Shown piece by piece: positions 24,407 to 32,023 of a stretch of 50,920 nt of DNA; the first letter of the stretch is position 1, and each line of letters opens with the position of its first letter. This stretch comes from CAVQGF01 sp045807945 (GTDB taxonomy: Bacteria; Acidobacteriota; Terriglobia; Terriglobales; Acidobacteriaceae): assembly GCA_045807945.1 (NCBI GenBank), contig JBJMGI010000074.1:1-50920 (forward strand), given 5' to 3'. The notes under the pieces were generated by a model. It was given only the letters and a program-made list of their open reading frames with translations. It searched no databases and was not told where the DNA came from. The translations under genes and the position numbers were made by a program.

Positions 24407-24437
24407 GAGGGTTCGAGCGCCTTACTCCAAACGGATG

Positions 24438-24443
24438 AGTATA
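24438..24443 (-). promoter_or_regulatory. Probable -10 box of the ETF operon
   Basis: Minus-strand TATACT lies 32 bases before the etfB ATG, with only a weak TTGCAG-like -35 at 18 bases. It lies just downstream of the terminator that ends the preceding gene, which fits an operon start. Confidence 0.4.
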
Positions 24444-24465
24444 AATGGGCGGGATTGTCGCCTGC

Positions 24466-24505
24466 AAAAAACAACCGGGCCGCCTCATTGGATGCAAGCG
24501 GCCCG
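24466..24505 (-). terminator. Rho-independent terminator of the repeat-protein gene
   Basis: On the minus strand CGGGCCGC (24498-24505) pairs with GCGGCCCG (24476-24483) around a 14-base loop. GTTG and then TTTTTT (24471-24466) follow. It lies 29 bases after the stop of the gene at 24534-25130. Confidence 0.8.
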
Positions 24506-24533
24506 ATCGCGAGTAACGGCTGGTTTGAAATGG

Positions 24534-25130
24534 TTATTTCTGGCCGTGGCCCTTGGAGTTCTTCGCCGTCTGTTTTGCGTCTGAAGAATCCGATTTCGTC
24601 TCTGATTTTTCCGGAGTAGCGGTGTTCACCGCCGCGCCCGTGTTGCTGGACCCGCTGACTGCGGCTCCATTGCCGGAAGCGTTCGCATCGGTGTTGGTCG
24701 AGCTGTTCACGTTCGCGCTGTTGCCGCCAGCATTGAGGCTGGTTGAGCTCGAGGCCTGAACGCCCGCGCCGCCATCGGTCGACTTCGCCTGATCGACTGT
24801 CTTGTCAGCCTTGTCCTCGGCTTTCGCGACCGTTTTCTTGGTCGTGTCCTTAGTTTTATCGGCAGTCTGCTTTGTCTTCTTCTTCGTATTGTCGGCCGTC
24901 TTTTGGGTTCTGTCGGTCACGCCGTGGGTAGTCTTGTGCAGACCATCCGTATTTGCGCCTACGGTTGTGTCAACGGTTGAGCCCAGACCAGCGCCGACGT
25001 TCTGGCCGGCGCCGATTTGTCCCACGGCAGAGGTGGCTCCGCCGACGTGCACGCCCAATTGGGCAGCGGCCGGCAGCACGGCCCAGGCAAACACTGCGAT
25101 CAGAATGAATGTGATTTTTGCGTTACGCAT
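24534..25130 (-). CDS. Secreted Lys/Thr-repeat low-complexity protein (LEA-like)
   Basis: A 198-residue exported protein with a signal peptide ending AAA-Q (about residue 23). A Gly/Val-rich segment follows, then a repetitive helix-forming stretch (about 65-115) made of TADKTKDTTKKT- and AKAEDKADKTVD-like units. The rest is an Ala/Ser/Asn/Gly-rich tail with a basic end (KGHGQK). The charged, Thr/Lys/Asp 11-residue-like periodicity resembles group 3 LEA proteins that protect against drying, but no family assignment is secure. It has its own terminator, so it is probably monocistronic. The 213-base gap upstream (25131-25343) shows no gene. Confidence 0.65.
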   Translation of the reverse strand: MRNAKITFILIAVFAWAVLPAAAQLGVHVGGATSAVGQIGAGQNVGAGLGSTVDTTVGANTDGLHKTTHGVTDRTQKTADNTKKKTKQTADKTKDTTKKTVAKAEDKADKTVDQAKSTDGGAGVQASSSTSLNAGGNSANVNSSTNTDANASGNGAAVSGSSNTGAAVNTATPEKSETKSDSSDAKQTAKNSKGHGQK

Positions 25131-25343
25131 TAACTAGCTCCTGGTTCGGCCCATTACGCGAGATTCGGGGGAGGATACGGTTGGGCCGAACATCAAGCTA
25201 CTAAGATGCAGCTCTCATTCCAGCAGCAGCTTAGATTGTAAGTAGCTGATTTTGAAGGAGATGGCAGCACTGGGATGCTGCTTCAAAATAGGAAAAATTT
25301 ACTTTCCAGGAAGGATTTTCTGCGGACCAGGGTACCGCGATTC

Positions 25344-25619
25344 TCAATCTAGGAACGCGACTGACTGCACGCCACTGACTTCGATCCGCTTGCGGCAGCG
25401 CAAGTTCTTGCACATTACTAGATCGTCTTTTCGGACCATATACGAGCGCGCCTTGGCGAACTTTGCGCGGTCGCGGTCGTCGGCGCGGGGTGGCAGTTGC
25501 TTCTTCTTCGTCCGCACTAGCCAGTTCAACTCGTACTCCGCGGCCTGGCGGCAATGCGGGCAATTCAGCGTCGCCGCCTTCTTCTGTTCTTTCTCGTCGT
25601 AAAACTCGCGCTCTTCCAT
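25344..25619 (-). CDS. Small zinc-ribbon-like protein
   Basis: A 91-residue soluble protein. It has two Cys pairs, CPHC (about residues 20-23) and CKNLRC (about 70-75), separated by a basic helical stretch. This is the layout of a small zinc ribbon. Function is unknown; nucleic-acid or protein binding is plausible. The ATG at 25619 begins a charged N-terminus (MEEREFYDEKEQKK). An in-frame extension to 25802 overlaps the divergent small gene and is rejected. It is divergent from the 57-residue protein at 25668, with 48 bases between the starts. Confidence 0.65.
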   Translation of the reverse strand: MEEREFYDEKEQKKAATLNCPHCRQAAEYELNWLVRTKKKQLPPRADDRDRAKFAKARSYMVRKDDLVMCKNLRCRKRIEVSGVQSVAFLD

Positions 25620-25667
25620 AATGACTGTAGAATCGACGTCGATTATTGCACATCTTCTGGAGCCACA

Positions 25668-25841
25668 GTGGCGAGCAAGATCCGCAACAACAAGAGCTTC
25701 AGCGCGACCAAAGCAGTGAAGTCGCTCGCTCGCGAACGTGTGGGAACTCCCAAAGCCACCCGCCGCGATCCCGACGATAAAAAGAAAAAGACCGAGAAGC
25801 ACAAGCCAACGCTGGCTAAACTTCTCTCCAGTCCGGAATGA
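25668..25841 (+). CDS. Very small basic protein
   Basis: A 57-residue Lys/Arg-rich protein starting with GTG (VASKIRNNKSFSATKAVKSL...). TGGAG (25658-25662) lies 5 bases upstream. No domain is recognised; the composition suggests nucleic-acid binding. It ends 9 bases before the sulfopyruvate-decarboxylase-like alpha subunit and could be co-transcribed with it. The frame is open further upstream, but only this start has a ribosome-binding site and does not overlap the divergent gene. Confidence 0.55.
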   Translation: MASKIRNNKSFSATKAVKSLARERVGTPKATRRDPDDKKKKTEKHKPTLAKLLSSPE

Positions 25842-25850
25842 TTTGCACTC

Positions 25851-26366
25851 ATGCCTGTCTCGCTAGAAAATTCGAAGCTAGTTTACGAGGCGCTGAAGGC
25901 GTCAGGCATTCGGATGATGTCTTCTCTTCCCGAGACCTGGCTGGTCCACCTGATCCGCATGGCCGACGAAGATCCGGAGATGGTCATGGTGCGCCTCGCT
26001 AAGGAAGAAGAAGGAGTGGGCATTTCCGCGGGAGCGCATTTCGCCGGTGTGCCCTCGGCGATGCTGATGCAGAACCACGGTTTCCTCGCCAGCATCAACG
26101 GTATCGTCTCCTTCGCTCACCTCTATAAGATTCCTCTGCTAATGCTGATCAGCCATCGCGGTAGCTTCGGCGAACGCGATCCCTGGCAGACGCAGGGGGG
26201 CAGCGTCACCGAATCCGTGCTTCGCAGCCTCGCAATCCCCTATTGCTTCCTTGATTCGCCCGAAACAGCCGAAAAGCGCATTCGCGACGCCTACACGCTC
26301 GCCGGCAGCAGCCTGCAGCCGGTCGCGATTCTTCTCACACGTGACTTGATGTGGGAGGAAGCCTGA
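25851..26366 (+). CDS. Sulfopyruvate/phosphonopyruvate decarboxylase-like TPP enzyme, alpha subunit
   Basis: The 171-residue N-terminal (PYR) half of a split thiamine-diphosphate decarboxylase of the ComD/sulfopyruvate decarboxylase type. Landmarks are the cofactor-activating Glu region RLAKEEEGVGISAGAHFAG, then MLMQNHGFLASINGIVSFAHLY and LLMLISHRGSFGERDPWQTQGG. In archaea ComDE makes sulfoacetaldehyde on the coenzyme M pathway. Bacterial homologues decarboxylate sulfopyruvate or phosphonopyruvate, or act on unknown 2-oxo acids. Its stop overlaps the beta-subunit start (TGATG), so the two are translationally coupled. Confidence 0.85.
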   Translation: MPVSLENSKLVYEALKASGIRMMSSLPETWLVHLIRMADEDPEMVMVRLAKEEEGVGISAGAHFAGVPSAMLMQNHGFLASINGIVSFAHLYKIPLLMLISHRGSFGERDPWQTQGGSVTESVLRSLAIPYCFLDSPETAEKRIRDAYTLAGSSLQPVAILLTRDLMWEEA

Positions 26367-26938
26367 TGCTGCGCCTCGATTGCATCCGCTCGATCTATCG
26401 CGATATCGAAGATTGCCTCGTCGTGACCATCATGGGGGCCGTAGCTGCCGAGTTGCAGTCGCTCGGACATCGGCCGAACTTCTTCTACTTGCAGCACGCG
26501 ATGGGACTGGCTTCCTCTACCGGCCTGGGCCTTGCGCTCTCACTTCCCAAACAAAAAGTCGTCGTTCTCGACGGCGACGGCTCAGTGCTGATGAATCTCG
26601 GCGGACTGAGCACGCTCGCGCGATACAAGCCGAAGAACCTGGTGCATGTGATCTTCGACAACGAGAGCCTGCTCTCCGTAGGCGGCTTCCCAACAGCAAC
26701 GGCAACCGGAACAGATTTGGCGGCAGTCGCGCGCGGATGCGCCATCGAAGCGGTATCGACCGCCCTCACGTGCGAAGACTTCACCAAACACGTCAAGAAA
26801 GCGATCAATGGCGACGAGCTCGCCTGTATCGTCGCCAAAGTTGAAGCCACAGGCCCGAGTAAGTTCGTGACCGACTTGCCGCTGCTCGAGAACCGGTTTC
26901 AGTTCAGCCGCCACGTGCGTTCGCTGGCGGGAAAGTAA
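26366..26938 (+). CDS. Sulfopyruvate/phosphonopyruvate decarboxylase-like TPP enzyme, beta subunit
   Basis: The 190-residue C-terminal (PP) half of the same enzyme. It contains the diphosphate/Mg motif GDGSVLMNLGGLSTLARYKPKN (GDG to N spacing of the TPP family), HAMGLASSTGLGLAL and the VHVIFDNESLLSVGG segment. GGGAGG (26353-26358) lies 7 bases before the ATG at 26366; a GTG at 26351 is open in frame but would hide that site. With the alpha subunit it should form an alpha2beta2 enzyme. The actual 2-oxo acid substrate is not determined by the sequence. Confidence 0.85.
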   Translation: MLRLDCIRSIYRDIEDCLVVTIMGAVAAELQSLGHRPNFFYLQHAMGLASSTGLGLALSLPKQKVVVLDGDGSVLMNLGGLSTLARYKPKNLVHVIFDNESLLSVGGFPTATATGTDLAAVARGCAIEAVSTALTCEDFTKHVKKAINGDELACIVAKVEATGPSKFVTDLPLLENRFQFSRHVRSLAGK

Positions 26939-26945
26939 GGGCAGC

Positions 26946-27716
26946 TTGTCGAACCTCCTGCAACAACTCGTGGAAGAGATTCGGGCCGGAAAACTTCGCA
27001 TCGTCGATCTCACGCAGCCGCTCAGCTCTGAGACCCCGATTCTCCCGCTCCCCCCGCAGTTCGCGAACACTCCCGGATTCGAATTGCGCGAACTCTCGCG
27101 CTATGACGAGCGCGGCCCGGCGTGGTATTGGAATGCCTTCTCGACAGGCGAGCACACTGGCACGCACTTCGACGCGCCGATCCACTGGATCAGCGGCAAA
27201 GATCTCCCCGACAACAGCGTAGACCGCATTCCAGCCGAGAAATTCATCGGGCCGGCATGCGTCATTGACGTGGTTGCGAACGTCGCGGCCGATCCCGATT
27301 TCCTGCTAACCCCCGAGGCAGTAAGAGATTGGGAAAGCCAGCACGGCAAAATTCCTGCCGGGGCATGGGTGCTGCTGCGCACTGGCTGGTCGAAGAGAAA
27401 AGGGTCCGATTACATCAACCTGAAAGATGACGGCCTGCATACCCCTGGTTGGACCAAAGAGTGTTCACAATTCCTCGCTCACGAGCGCGACATTTTAGGT
27501 GTTGGTGTTGAGACCGTGGGCACCGATGGCGGCAAGGCGGTGAGCTTCGATCCGCCGTTCTCGAATCACTTCTTCATGCACGGCAGCGGCAAGTTCGGTC
27601 TCGCCAGCCTGACCAATCTCGATCAGCTCCCAGCGACCGGCGCCGTGGTGATCGCAGCTCCGCTCAAGATCGTGAACGGCTCGGGAAGCCCGCTCCGCGT
27701 GATCGCGATCTGCTGA
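26946..27716 (+). CDS. Cyclase-family metal hydrolase (kynurenine formamidase-like)
   Basis: A 256-residue member of the cyclase family (PF04199), which includes bacterial arylformamidases and other Mn/Zn-dependent amide or lactone hydrolases. The metal motif HTGTHFDAPIHW is at about residues 63-74. The second motif DFLLTPEAVRDWE and the late VGVETVGTDGG follow the family layout. Start is TTG (weak GGGCAG upstream), 7 bases after the TPP enzyme beta subunit, so it belongs to that operon. Because kynA lies about 20 kb away and the operon partners are not tryptophan-related, formamidase activity is only a possibility. Confidence 0.85.
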   Translation: MSNLLQQLVEEIRAGKLRIVDLTQPLSSETPILPLPPQFANTPGFELRELSRYDERGPAWYWNAFSTGEHTGTHFDAPIHWISGKDLPDNSVDRIPAEKFIGPACVIDVVANVAADPDFLLTPEAVRDWESQHGKIPAGAWVLLRTGWSKRKGSDYINLKDDGLHTPGWTKECSQFLAHERDILGVGVETVGTDGGKAVSFDPPFSNHFFMHGSGKFGLASLTNLDQLPATGAVVIAAPLKIVNGSGSPLRVIAIC

Positions 27717-27795
27717 AAGCGCTTCCATTGCTTCTCCATCGGGTGTAGATTCTGCCCATCCATTTGATCTTGTGCGCTCGTATTACCAATGAGCC

Positions 27796-28680
27796 ATGAA
27801 CGATCCCGAGGATAAATCTCGCGAGCTTCCCAAGCAGGAGCCTGAGCCGGCAGCGGAACACTCCGAACCGATTCCTGCGGTCTCCGAGCCGGCTACTGCG
27901 GTGGCGGCTGCACCTGCAAAAGTTGAAGCTGAGAAAGTCCCGGCCGCCAAAGTTGGCCCGACCCCGCTAAGCGAGCGGGATTACAAGCGCCTCAACCGCC
28001 GCGAAGTCCTGAAGCTCACTCCTCTTGTCTTGCTGGGAGCGTTCGCCATCCCGAAATTGCAGCACAAGCTGCTGGAGAAGGGTGTGGCGTTGAGCGACTG
28101 GGCAAGCAACGCGTACTTCAGCAAATCGCGGCTTGCGCGAACTTTCAACGACTCCGACGTCCTCCCCTTCGCAAAGTTTCCCTACAACGGATACGACGTC
28201 GTAGATCCCGAAGTTGATCTCGAGAATTGGACGCTCACCATTGAAGGATTGGTGAAGGCTCCTGGCGAATTCGAGCTGTCGAAAATTCAGGCCCTCCCGA
28301 AGGTCGTGCAGAACACGCGACACGTCTGCGTCGAAGGCTGGGACGCGATCGGCAACTTCGGAGGGGCGCGCGTCAGCGACTTCCTTAATCTTATCGGCGC
28401 TGACACGACCGCGAAGTATGTGGAAGTCGAATGTGCTGACGACTACTACGAATCCATCGACATGGCGAGCCTCCTGCAGCCGCAATCCTTACTTTGCTAC
28501 GAGATGTACGGCAAGCCGCTCGACCGCGGGCACGGTGCGCCTCTGCGATTGCAGCTGCCCACCAAGCTCGGCTACAAGCAGGCGAAATACATCACCACTC
28601 TTCGCGTGACCAACGTGCTCACGCCCGACCGGCGCGGATACTGGGAAGACCAGGGCTACGCCTGGTTTGGCGGACTATAG
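27796..28680 (+). CDS. Molybdopterin oxidoreductase, YedY/sulfite-oxidase family
   Basis: A 294-residue molybdoenzyme of the sulfite oxidase/MsrP fold. The Mo-ligand Cys is C178 in RHVCVEGWDAIG, and the domain ends with RLQLPTKLGYKQAKYI. An unusual Ala/Glu/Pro-rich extension (1-55) precedes a Tat-like sequence with Arg-Arg at 68-69 and a hydrophobic stretch (71-86). Export or membrane anchoring by the Tat system is therefore likely, although the RR is deep. It precedes the b-type cytochrome by 21 bases, so the pair probably transfers electrons to or from the quinone pool. Substrate (sulfite, sulfoxide or other) is unknown. Confidence 0.88.
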   Translation: MNDPEDKSRELPKQEPEPAAEHSEPIPAVSEPATAVAAAPAKVEAEKVPAAKVGPTPLSERDYKRLNRREVLKLTPLVLLGAFAIPKLQHKLLEKGVALSDWASNAYFSKSRLARTFNDSDVLPFAKFPYNGYDVVDPEVDLENWTLTIEGLVKAPGEFELSKIQALPKVVQNTRHVCVEGWDAIGNFGGARVSDFLNLIGADTTAKYVEVECADDYYESIDMASLLQPQSLLCYEMYGKPLDRGHGAPLRLQLPTKLGYKQAKYITTLRVTNVLTPDRRGYWEDQGYAWFGGL

Positions 28681-28701
28681 TTCGGCGGATTTAGAGGAAC
28701 A

Positions 28702-29406
28702 ATGGCGAGCAAAGCAGCAGGGGTGCAGATGAAGACCATCGAAGTCGCCGGCAAGCGCGGCACCGTGTCGGCGGCCTACGAACACCCTTGGGTCGTTCGC
28801 ATGGCGCACTGGGCGAACGCTGTTTCACTGTTCGTCATGGTCGGCACGGGACTTCGCATCTTCAAAGCTTTTCCCAGCTTCGGCGCCAAGATTCCCCAGA
28901 GCGAGCTCATCAACATACCGAAGTGGGCCACCATCGGCGGCTGGCTTGGCGGGGCGCTGCAGTGGCACTTCACCTTCGCCTGGATCTTCGTGCTCACCGG
29001 CCTTGCATACGTCATCTATCAAGCTGTTTCGGGAAACTATTGCCAGGTGCTCTTCACCTTCCGCGACATTCGCGGAGTCTGGCCCATGGCGCGGCATTAT
29101 TTCTTCTTCGGCAAGAAACCCGAGCTCACCGAAACCTACAACCCGCTGCAGAAGCTCGCGTACACATCTTCAATCTTTTTTGGCGTCGCGGCGACCATCA
29201 CCGGCTTCGTTTTGTACAAGCCGGCACAGCTTGGCTGGTTGGCGTTCCTGCTCGGTGGCTTTCACCTGACCCGTCTTTGGCACTTCCTCGCCATGTGCGG
29301 CTTCCTCACGTTCATCCCCGGACACCTCATCATGGTCCTCCTGCACGGCTGGAATAATTTTTATTCCATGCTCGCCGGCTGGAAGCGCGATCCTGAATAT
29401 TTGTAG
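28702..29406 (+). CDS. Membrane b-type cytochrome
   Basis: A 234-residue protein with about four hydrophobic helices of the cytochrome b561/Ni-Fe-hydrogenase or thiosulfate-reductase subunit type. Possible heme His lie in HPWVVRMAHWANA, WHFTFAWIFVL, HLTRLWHFLAMCG and IPGHLIMVLLHGW. A good GAGGAAC ribosome-binding site precedes the ATG. It is the probable membrane electron-transfer partner of the upstream molybdoenzyme. It differs from MsrQ/YedZ in length and motifs, so the pair is not simply MsrPQ. Confidence 0.85.
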   Translation: MASKAAGVQMKTIEVAGKRGTVSAAYEHPWVVRMAHWANAVSLFVMVGTGLRIFKAFPSFGAKIPQSELINIPKWATIGGWLGGALQWHFTFAWIFVLTGLAYVIYQAVSGNYCQVLFTFRDIRGVWPMARHYFFFGKKPELTETYNPLQKLAYTSSIFFGVAATITGFVLYKPAQLGWLAFLLGGFHLTRLWHFLAMCGFLTFIPGHLIMVLLHGWNNFYSMLAGWKRDPEYL

Positions 29407-29420
29407 GGGCCAGCGTGAGA

Positions 29421-29705
29421 CTACTGCATCGCCTGCTTCATGCAGCGCGGATCAGGCGTGTAGCCTTCCGCTGCCGCTGTCTTGGCATCCACCATCTCGG
29501 CCTTGCCATGGATGTAGCGGCAATGCGGATCGTGAAACTGCTTCCCGCCGGGAATGACCGCAACCTGCTGAGCCGGAAGAGTCTTCGCAGGTTCGCTGTG
29601 CTCAGAACGTAGCGCTGGAGGATGCGCCGCCACTTCGCTGGCGCGCCAAAGCACACCGATCAGCACGAGGCTTAATGCAGCGAGGATCCAGAAGCGGGTG
29701 GACAT
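29421..29705 (-). CDS. Small anchored protein with Ada-like metal-binding motif
   Basis: A 94-residue protein with an N-terminal membrane/signal segment (about residues 4-22) and a C-terminal domain. The visible pattern, FHDPHCRYIHG...GYTPDPRCMK, resembles the small Ada-like zinc/thiol domain (HxxxCxxI then GYxPxxxC) found appended to many secreted proteins. It is convergent with the cytochrome gene and has no recognised partner. The ATG at 29705 has GGAG 8 bases upstream; a GTG at 29726 is the alternative start. Function unknown. Confidence 0.6.
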   Translation of the reverse strand: MSTRFWILAALSLVLIGVLWRASEVAAHPPALRSEHSEPAKTLPAQQVAVIPGGKQFHDPHCRYIHGKAEMVDAKTAAAEGYTPDPRCMKQAMQ

Positions 29706-29753
29706 AGGAAGGCTCCGGAGCGGCACAAGCGTATCGCAAACCGCTATGCGAGT

Positions 29754-31904
29754 CTACGCTCGCGCAGCCTCAGCAACGGCAATGGTCGAGAGCTTCGCGT
29801 GAAAAGCCTCCAGATGAAAGCCAAGCTCCAGGCGTGCCTGTGCAACTTTCGATAGATCGGCACTGCTAGCGATGCCCTCAAGCTCCGCGCAAGCCTGCAG
29901 CGCGGGGAGCGCTGCAAAATTGCTGACCGCACCCTTCAGCGCGTGCGCGGCGTCGCGCAGATCTTTCGCGTTCTGCTGATGAATGGCTGCATCAATGTTG
30001 CGGATCAGCTCCGGGCTGGTCTCGTTGTAGATCCTGATCAGCTCGCGGAGCAGCCCCATGTCGCCGCCGATCAATTTTTCGAGCAGCACTTCATCCATCA
30101 CTTTTTCGCCAGCAACTTCCAGCAGCGGCGCAGTTACCGCCCCTGGAGCGGGCTGGGTAGGGTCGTGGAACGAGCGGCCCACCGCCGCGTCGATCGCGTC
30201 GAGCAGCTTCACACTATCTAGCGGCTTCGAGATGTAGCCATCCATGCCGGCATCCAGACAACGCTGCCGGTCCCCGACCAGCGCATGCGCCGTCATCGCC
30301 ACCATTGGGACGCGCTTCTCCTTCCCTTTCTCTTCTTTTCGGATCTGCGCGACAGCTTCAAAGCCATCTATCTCGGGCATCTGCATGTCCATCAGGATTA
30401 CGTCGAATGGTTGCGACTTCCAGATCGCGACCGCCTCTGCGCCGTTGCTCACCAACGCCACCTCGTGTCCTGCTTTCATCAGCAGCGTCACGACGAGCAT
30501 CTGGTTCACCAGGTTGTCTTCCGCGACCAGCACCTGCAACGGACGGCGACGCTCGCGCATGTGGTGGCGCGTGATCAGCTCCTGCGGACGTTCGCTCGGC
30601 GCCGGGCGCTTGCCCATCACTATCAGAATGGCATCGAGTAATTCCGCCTGCCGTATTGGTTTCCTCAGGTATGCGGCAATGCCCAGCTCTCTGCATCGCG
30701 CCGCGTCGCCACGCTTCCCACCGGAGGTCAGCATCATGATGGTTGCGGTCGCAAGGTGCTCGGTCTTCTTGATGCGTTCCGCCACCACGAACCCATCCAT
30801 CTGCGGCATCTGGAAATCGAGGAGCACTAGCGGGAACGGCGTTTGGCTCTCGTATGCATCCTCCATCATCTGCAGCGCTTCCGTTCCGCCCGCGGCTACG
30901 GCGGGCAGCATGCCCCACGAGCTCAGCATGCGCTCCAGGATCCGGCTGTTGGTTGAGTTGTCATCCACCACAAGCACAGCAACGTTCGCGAGTTCGGCGA
31001 TGCTCAGCGGCTCAGCCCGCTTAGCAGAATGAGGCTCTCGCTTCAGGTTCACCGTGAACAAAAACCGGCTTCCCTTCCCGAGTGAACTCTCCAGCCAGAT
31101 ATCGCCGCCCATGAGGCGGATTAGTTGTGAACAGATAGCCAGTCCCAGTCCCGAGCCGCCGTACTCTCGTGTTGTGGAGCCATCTGCCTGCTCGAAAGAC
31201 TCGAAGATGATCTTGTGCTTCTCCGGCGCAACCCCGATGCCTGTGTCTGCGACCTCAAAAAGTAGTCGCACCTCATCGTCGTCCTCTGATTGCAGCACCG
31301 CTCGCATCACCACTTCACCGCTGCGAGTGAACTTCACTGCGTTCCCGACTAGGTTCACTAGGATCTGCCGCAGTCGTCCGGCGTCACCGATCAGGTGTTT
31401 GGGAATATCGGGAGCAATATCGAGAGCGAGTTCCAGCCCTTTCGCGCTCGCTCGCGCTCCGAAAGACGCGAGCGTGTCTTCCAGACAGGTGCGCACGTCG
31501 AAGCTGACCGCGTCCAAGTCCATCTGCCCGGCTTCGATCTTCGAAAAATCCAGGATGCTGTTGATCACCTGCAGCAACGAATCAGCGGACGTTCGCGAAA
31601 GCTGCAGATACTCTCTCTGCTCTTTTGTAAGCTCACTAGCTAATGCGAGTTCGGTCATGCCGATGATCCCGTTCATCGGCGTGCGGATCTCGTGGCTCAT
31701 GTTCGCCAGGAACTCGCTCTTGGCGCGGTTGGCAGCTTCGGCCGTTTCTTTGGCGCGCTGCAACTCCTGCTGCATTCGCGAGTGTTCTGCGATTTCGTGT
31801 CTTAATTTTTGGTTCGCGCTCTCAAGCTCTGCGGTGCGCTGCTCAACCATGCGCTCTAATTCTTCACGGGAAACCTGCAAACGCGACTTTGCGTGATCGG
31901 CCAT
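29754..31904 (-). CDS. Cytoplasmic hybrid sensor histidine kinase with two receivers and Hpt
   Basis: A 716-residue multi-step phosphorelay protein. The order is coiled coil (about 10-60), HisKA with H71 in MSHEIRTPMNG, and HATPase with N/G boxes such as LVNLVGNAVKFT and GGSGLGLAI. Then come receiver 1 (VLVVDDN, phospho-Asp in LLDFQMPQMDG), receiver 2 (VLVAEDN, phospho-Asp in LMDMQMPEIDG) and a C-terminal Hpt domain with the acceptor His in AHALKGAVSNF. This is the BarA/TodS-like relay layout, but there is no membrane segment or sensor domain. The coiled coil suggests that it is driven by a partner encoded elsewhere. It is a single-gene unit on the minus strand. Confidence 0.9.
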   Translation of the reverse strand: MADHAKSRLQVSREELERMVEQRTAELESANQKLRHEIAEHSRMQQELQRAKETAEAANRAKSEFLANMSHEIRTPMNGIIGMTELALASELTKEQREYLQLSRTSADSLLQVINSILDFSKIEAGQMDLDAVSFDVRTCLEDTLASFGARASAKGLELALDIAPDIPKHLIGDAGRLRQILVNLVGNAVKFTRSGEVVMRAVLQSEDDDEVRLLFEVADTGIGVAPEKHKIIFESFEQADGSTTREYGGSGLGLAICSQLIRLMGGDIWLESSLGKGSRFLFTVNLKREPHSAKRAEPLSIAELANVAVLVVDDNSTNSRILERMLSSWGMLPAVAAGGTEALQMMEDAYESQTPFPLVLLDFQMPQMDGFVVAERIKKTEHLATATIMMLTSGGKRGDAARCRELGIAAYLRKPIRQAELLDAILIVMGKRPAPSERPQELITRHHMRERRRPLQVLVAEDNLVNQMLVVTLLMKAGHEVALVSNGAEAVAIWKSQPFDVILMDMQMPEIDGFEAVAQIRKEEKGKEKRVPMVAMTAHALVGDRQRCLDAGMDGYISKPLDSVKLLDAIDAAVGRSFHDPTQPAPGAVTAPLLEVAGEKVMDEVLLEKLIGGDMGLLRELIRIYNETSPELIRNIDAAIHQQNAKDLRDAAHALKGAVSNFAALPALQACAELEGIASSADLSKVAQARLELGFHLEAFHAKLSTIAVAEAARA

Positions 31905-32023
31905 GGTTTACGGAATGCTGAACGGAGCAATACCGTAACTTTAGGTTAGAAAAGGCGGACTAGCGCCTTCTCCGTTACTCGGATACGTGGCCTATTCCCT
32001 TTTTGAAACAGCAGGTAGGTGAG

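Noticed and set aside
31054..31896. 280-residue plus-strand frame
   Set aside because: Antisense of the hybrid histidine kinase; Ser/Arg-rich composition typical of shadow frames.
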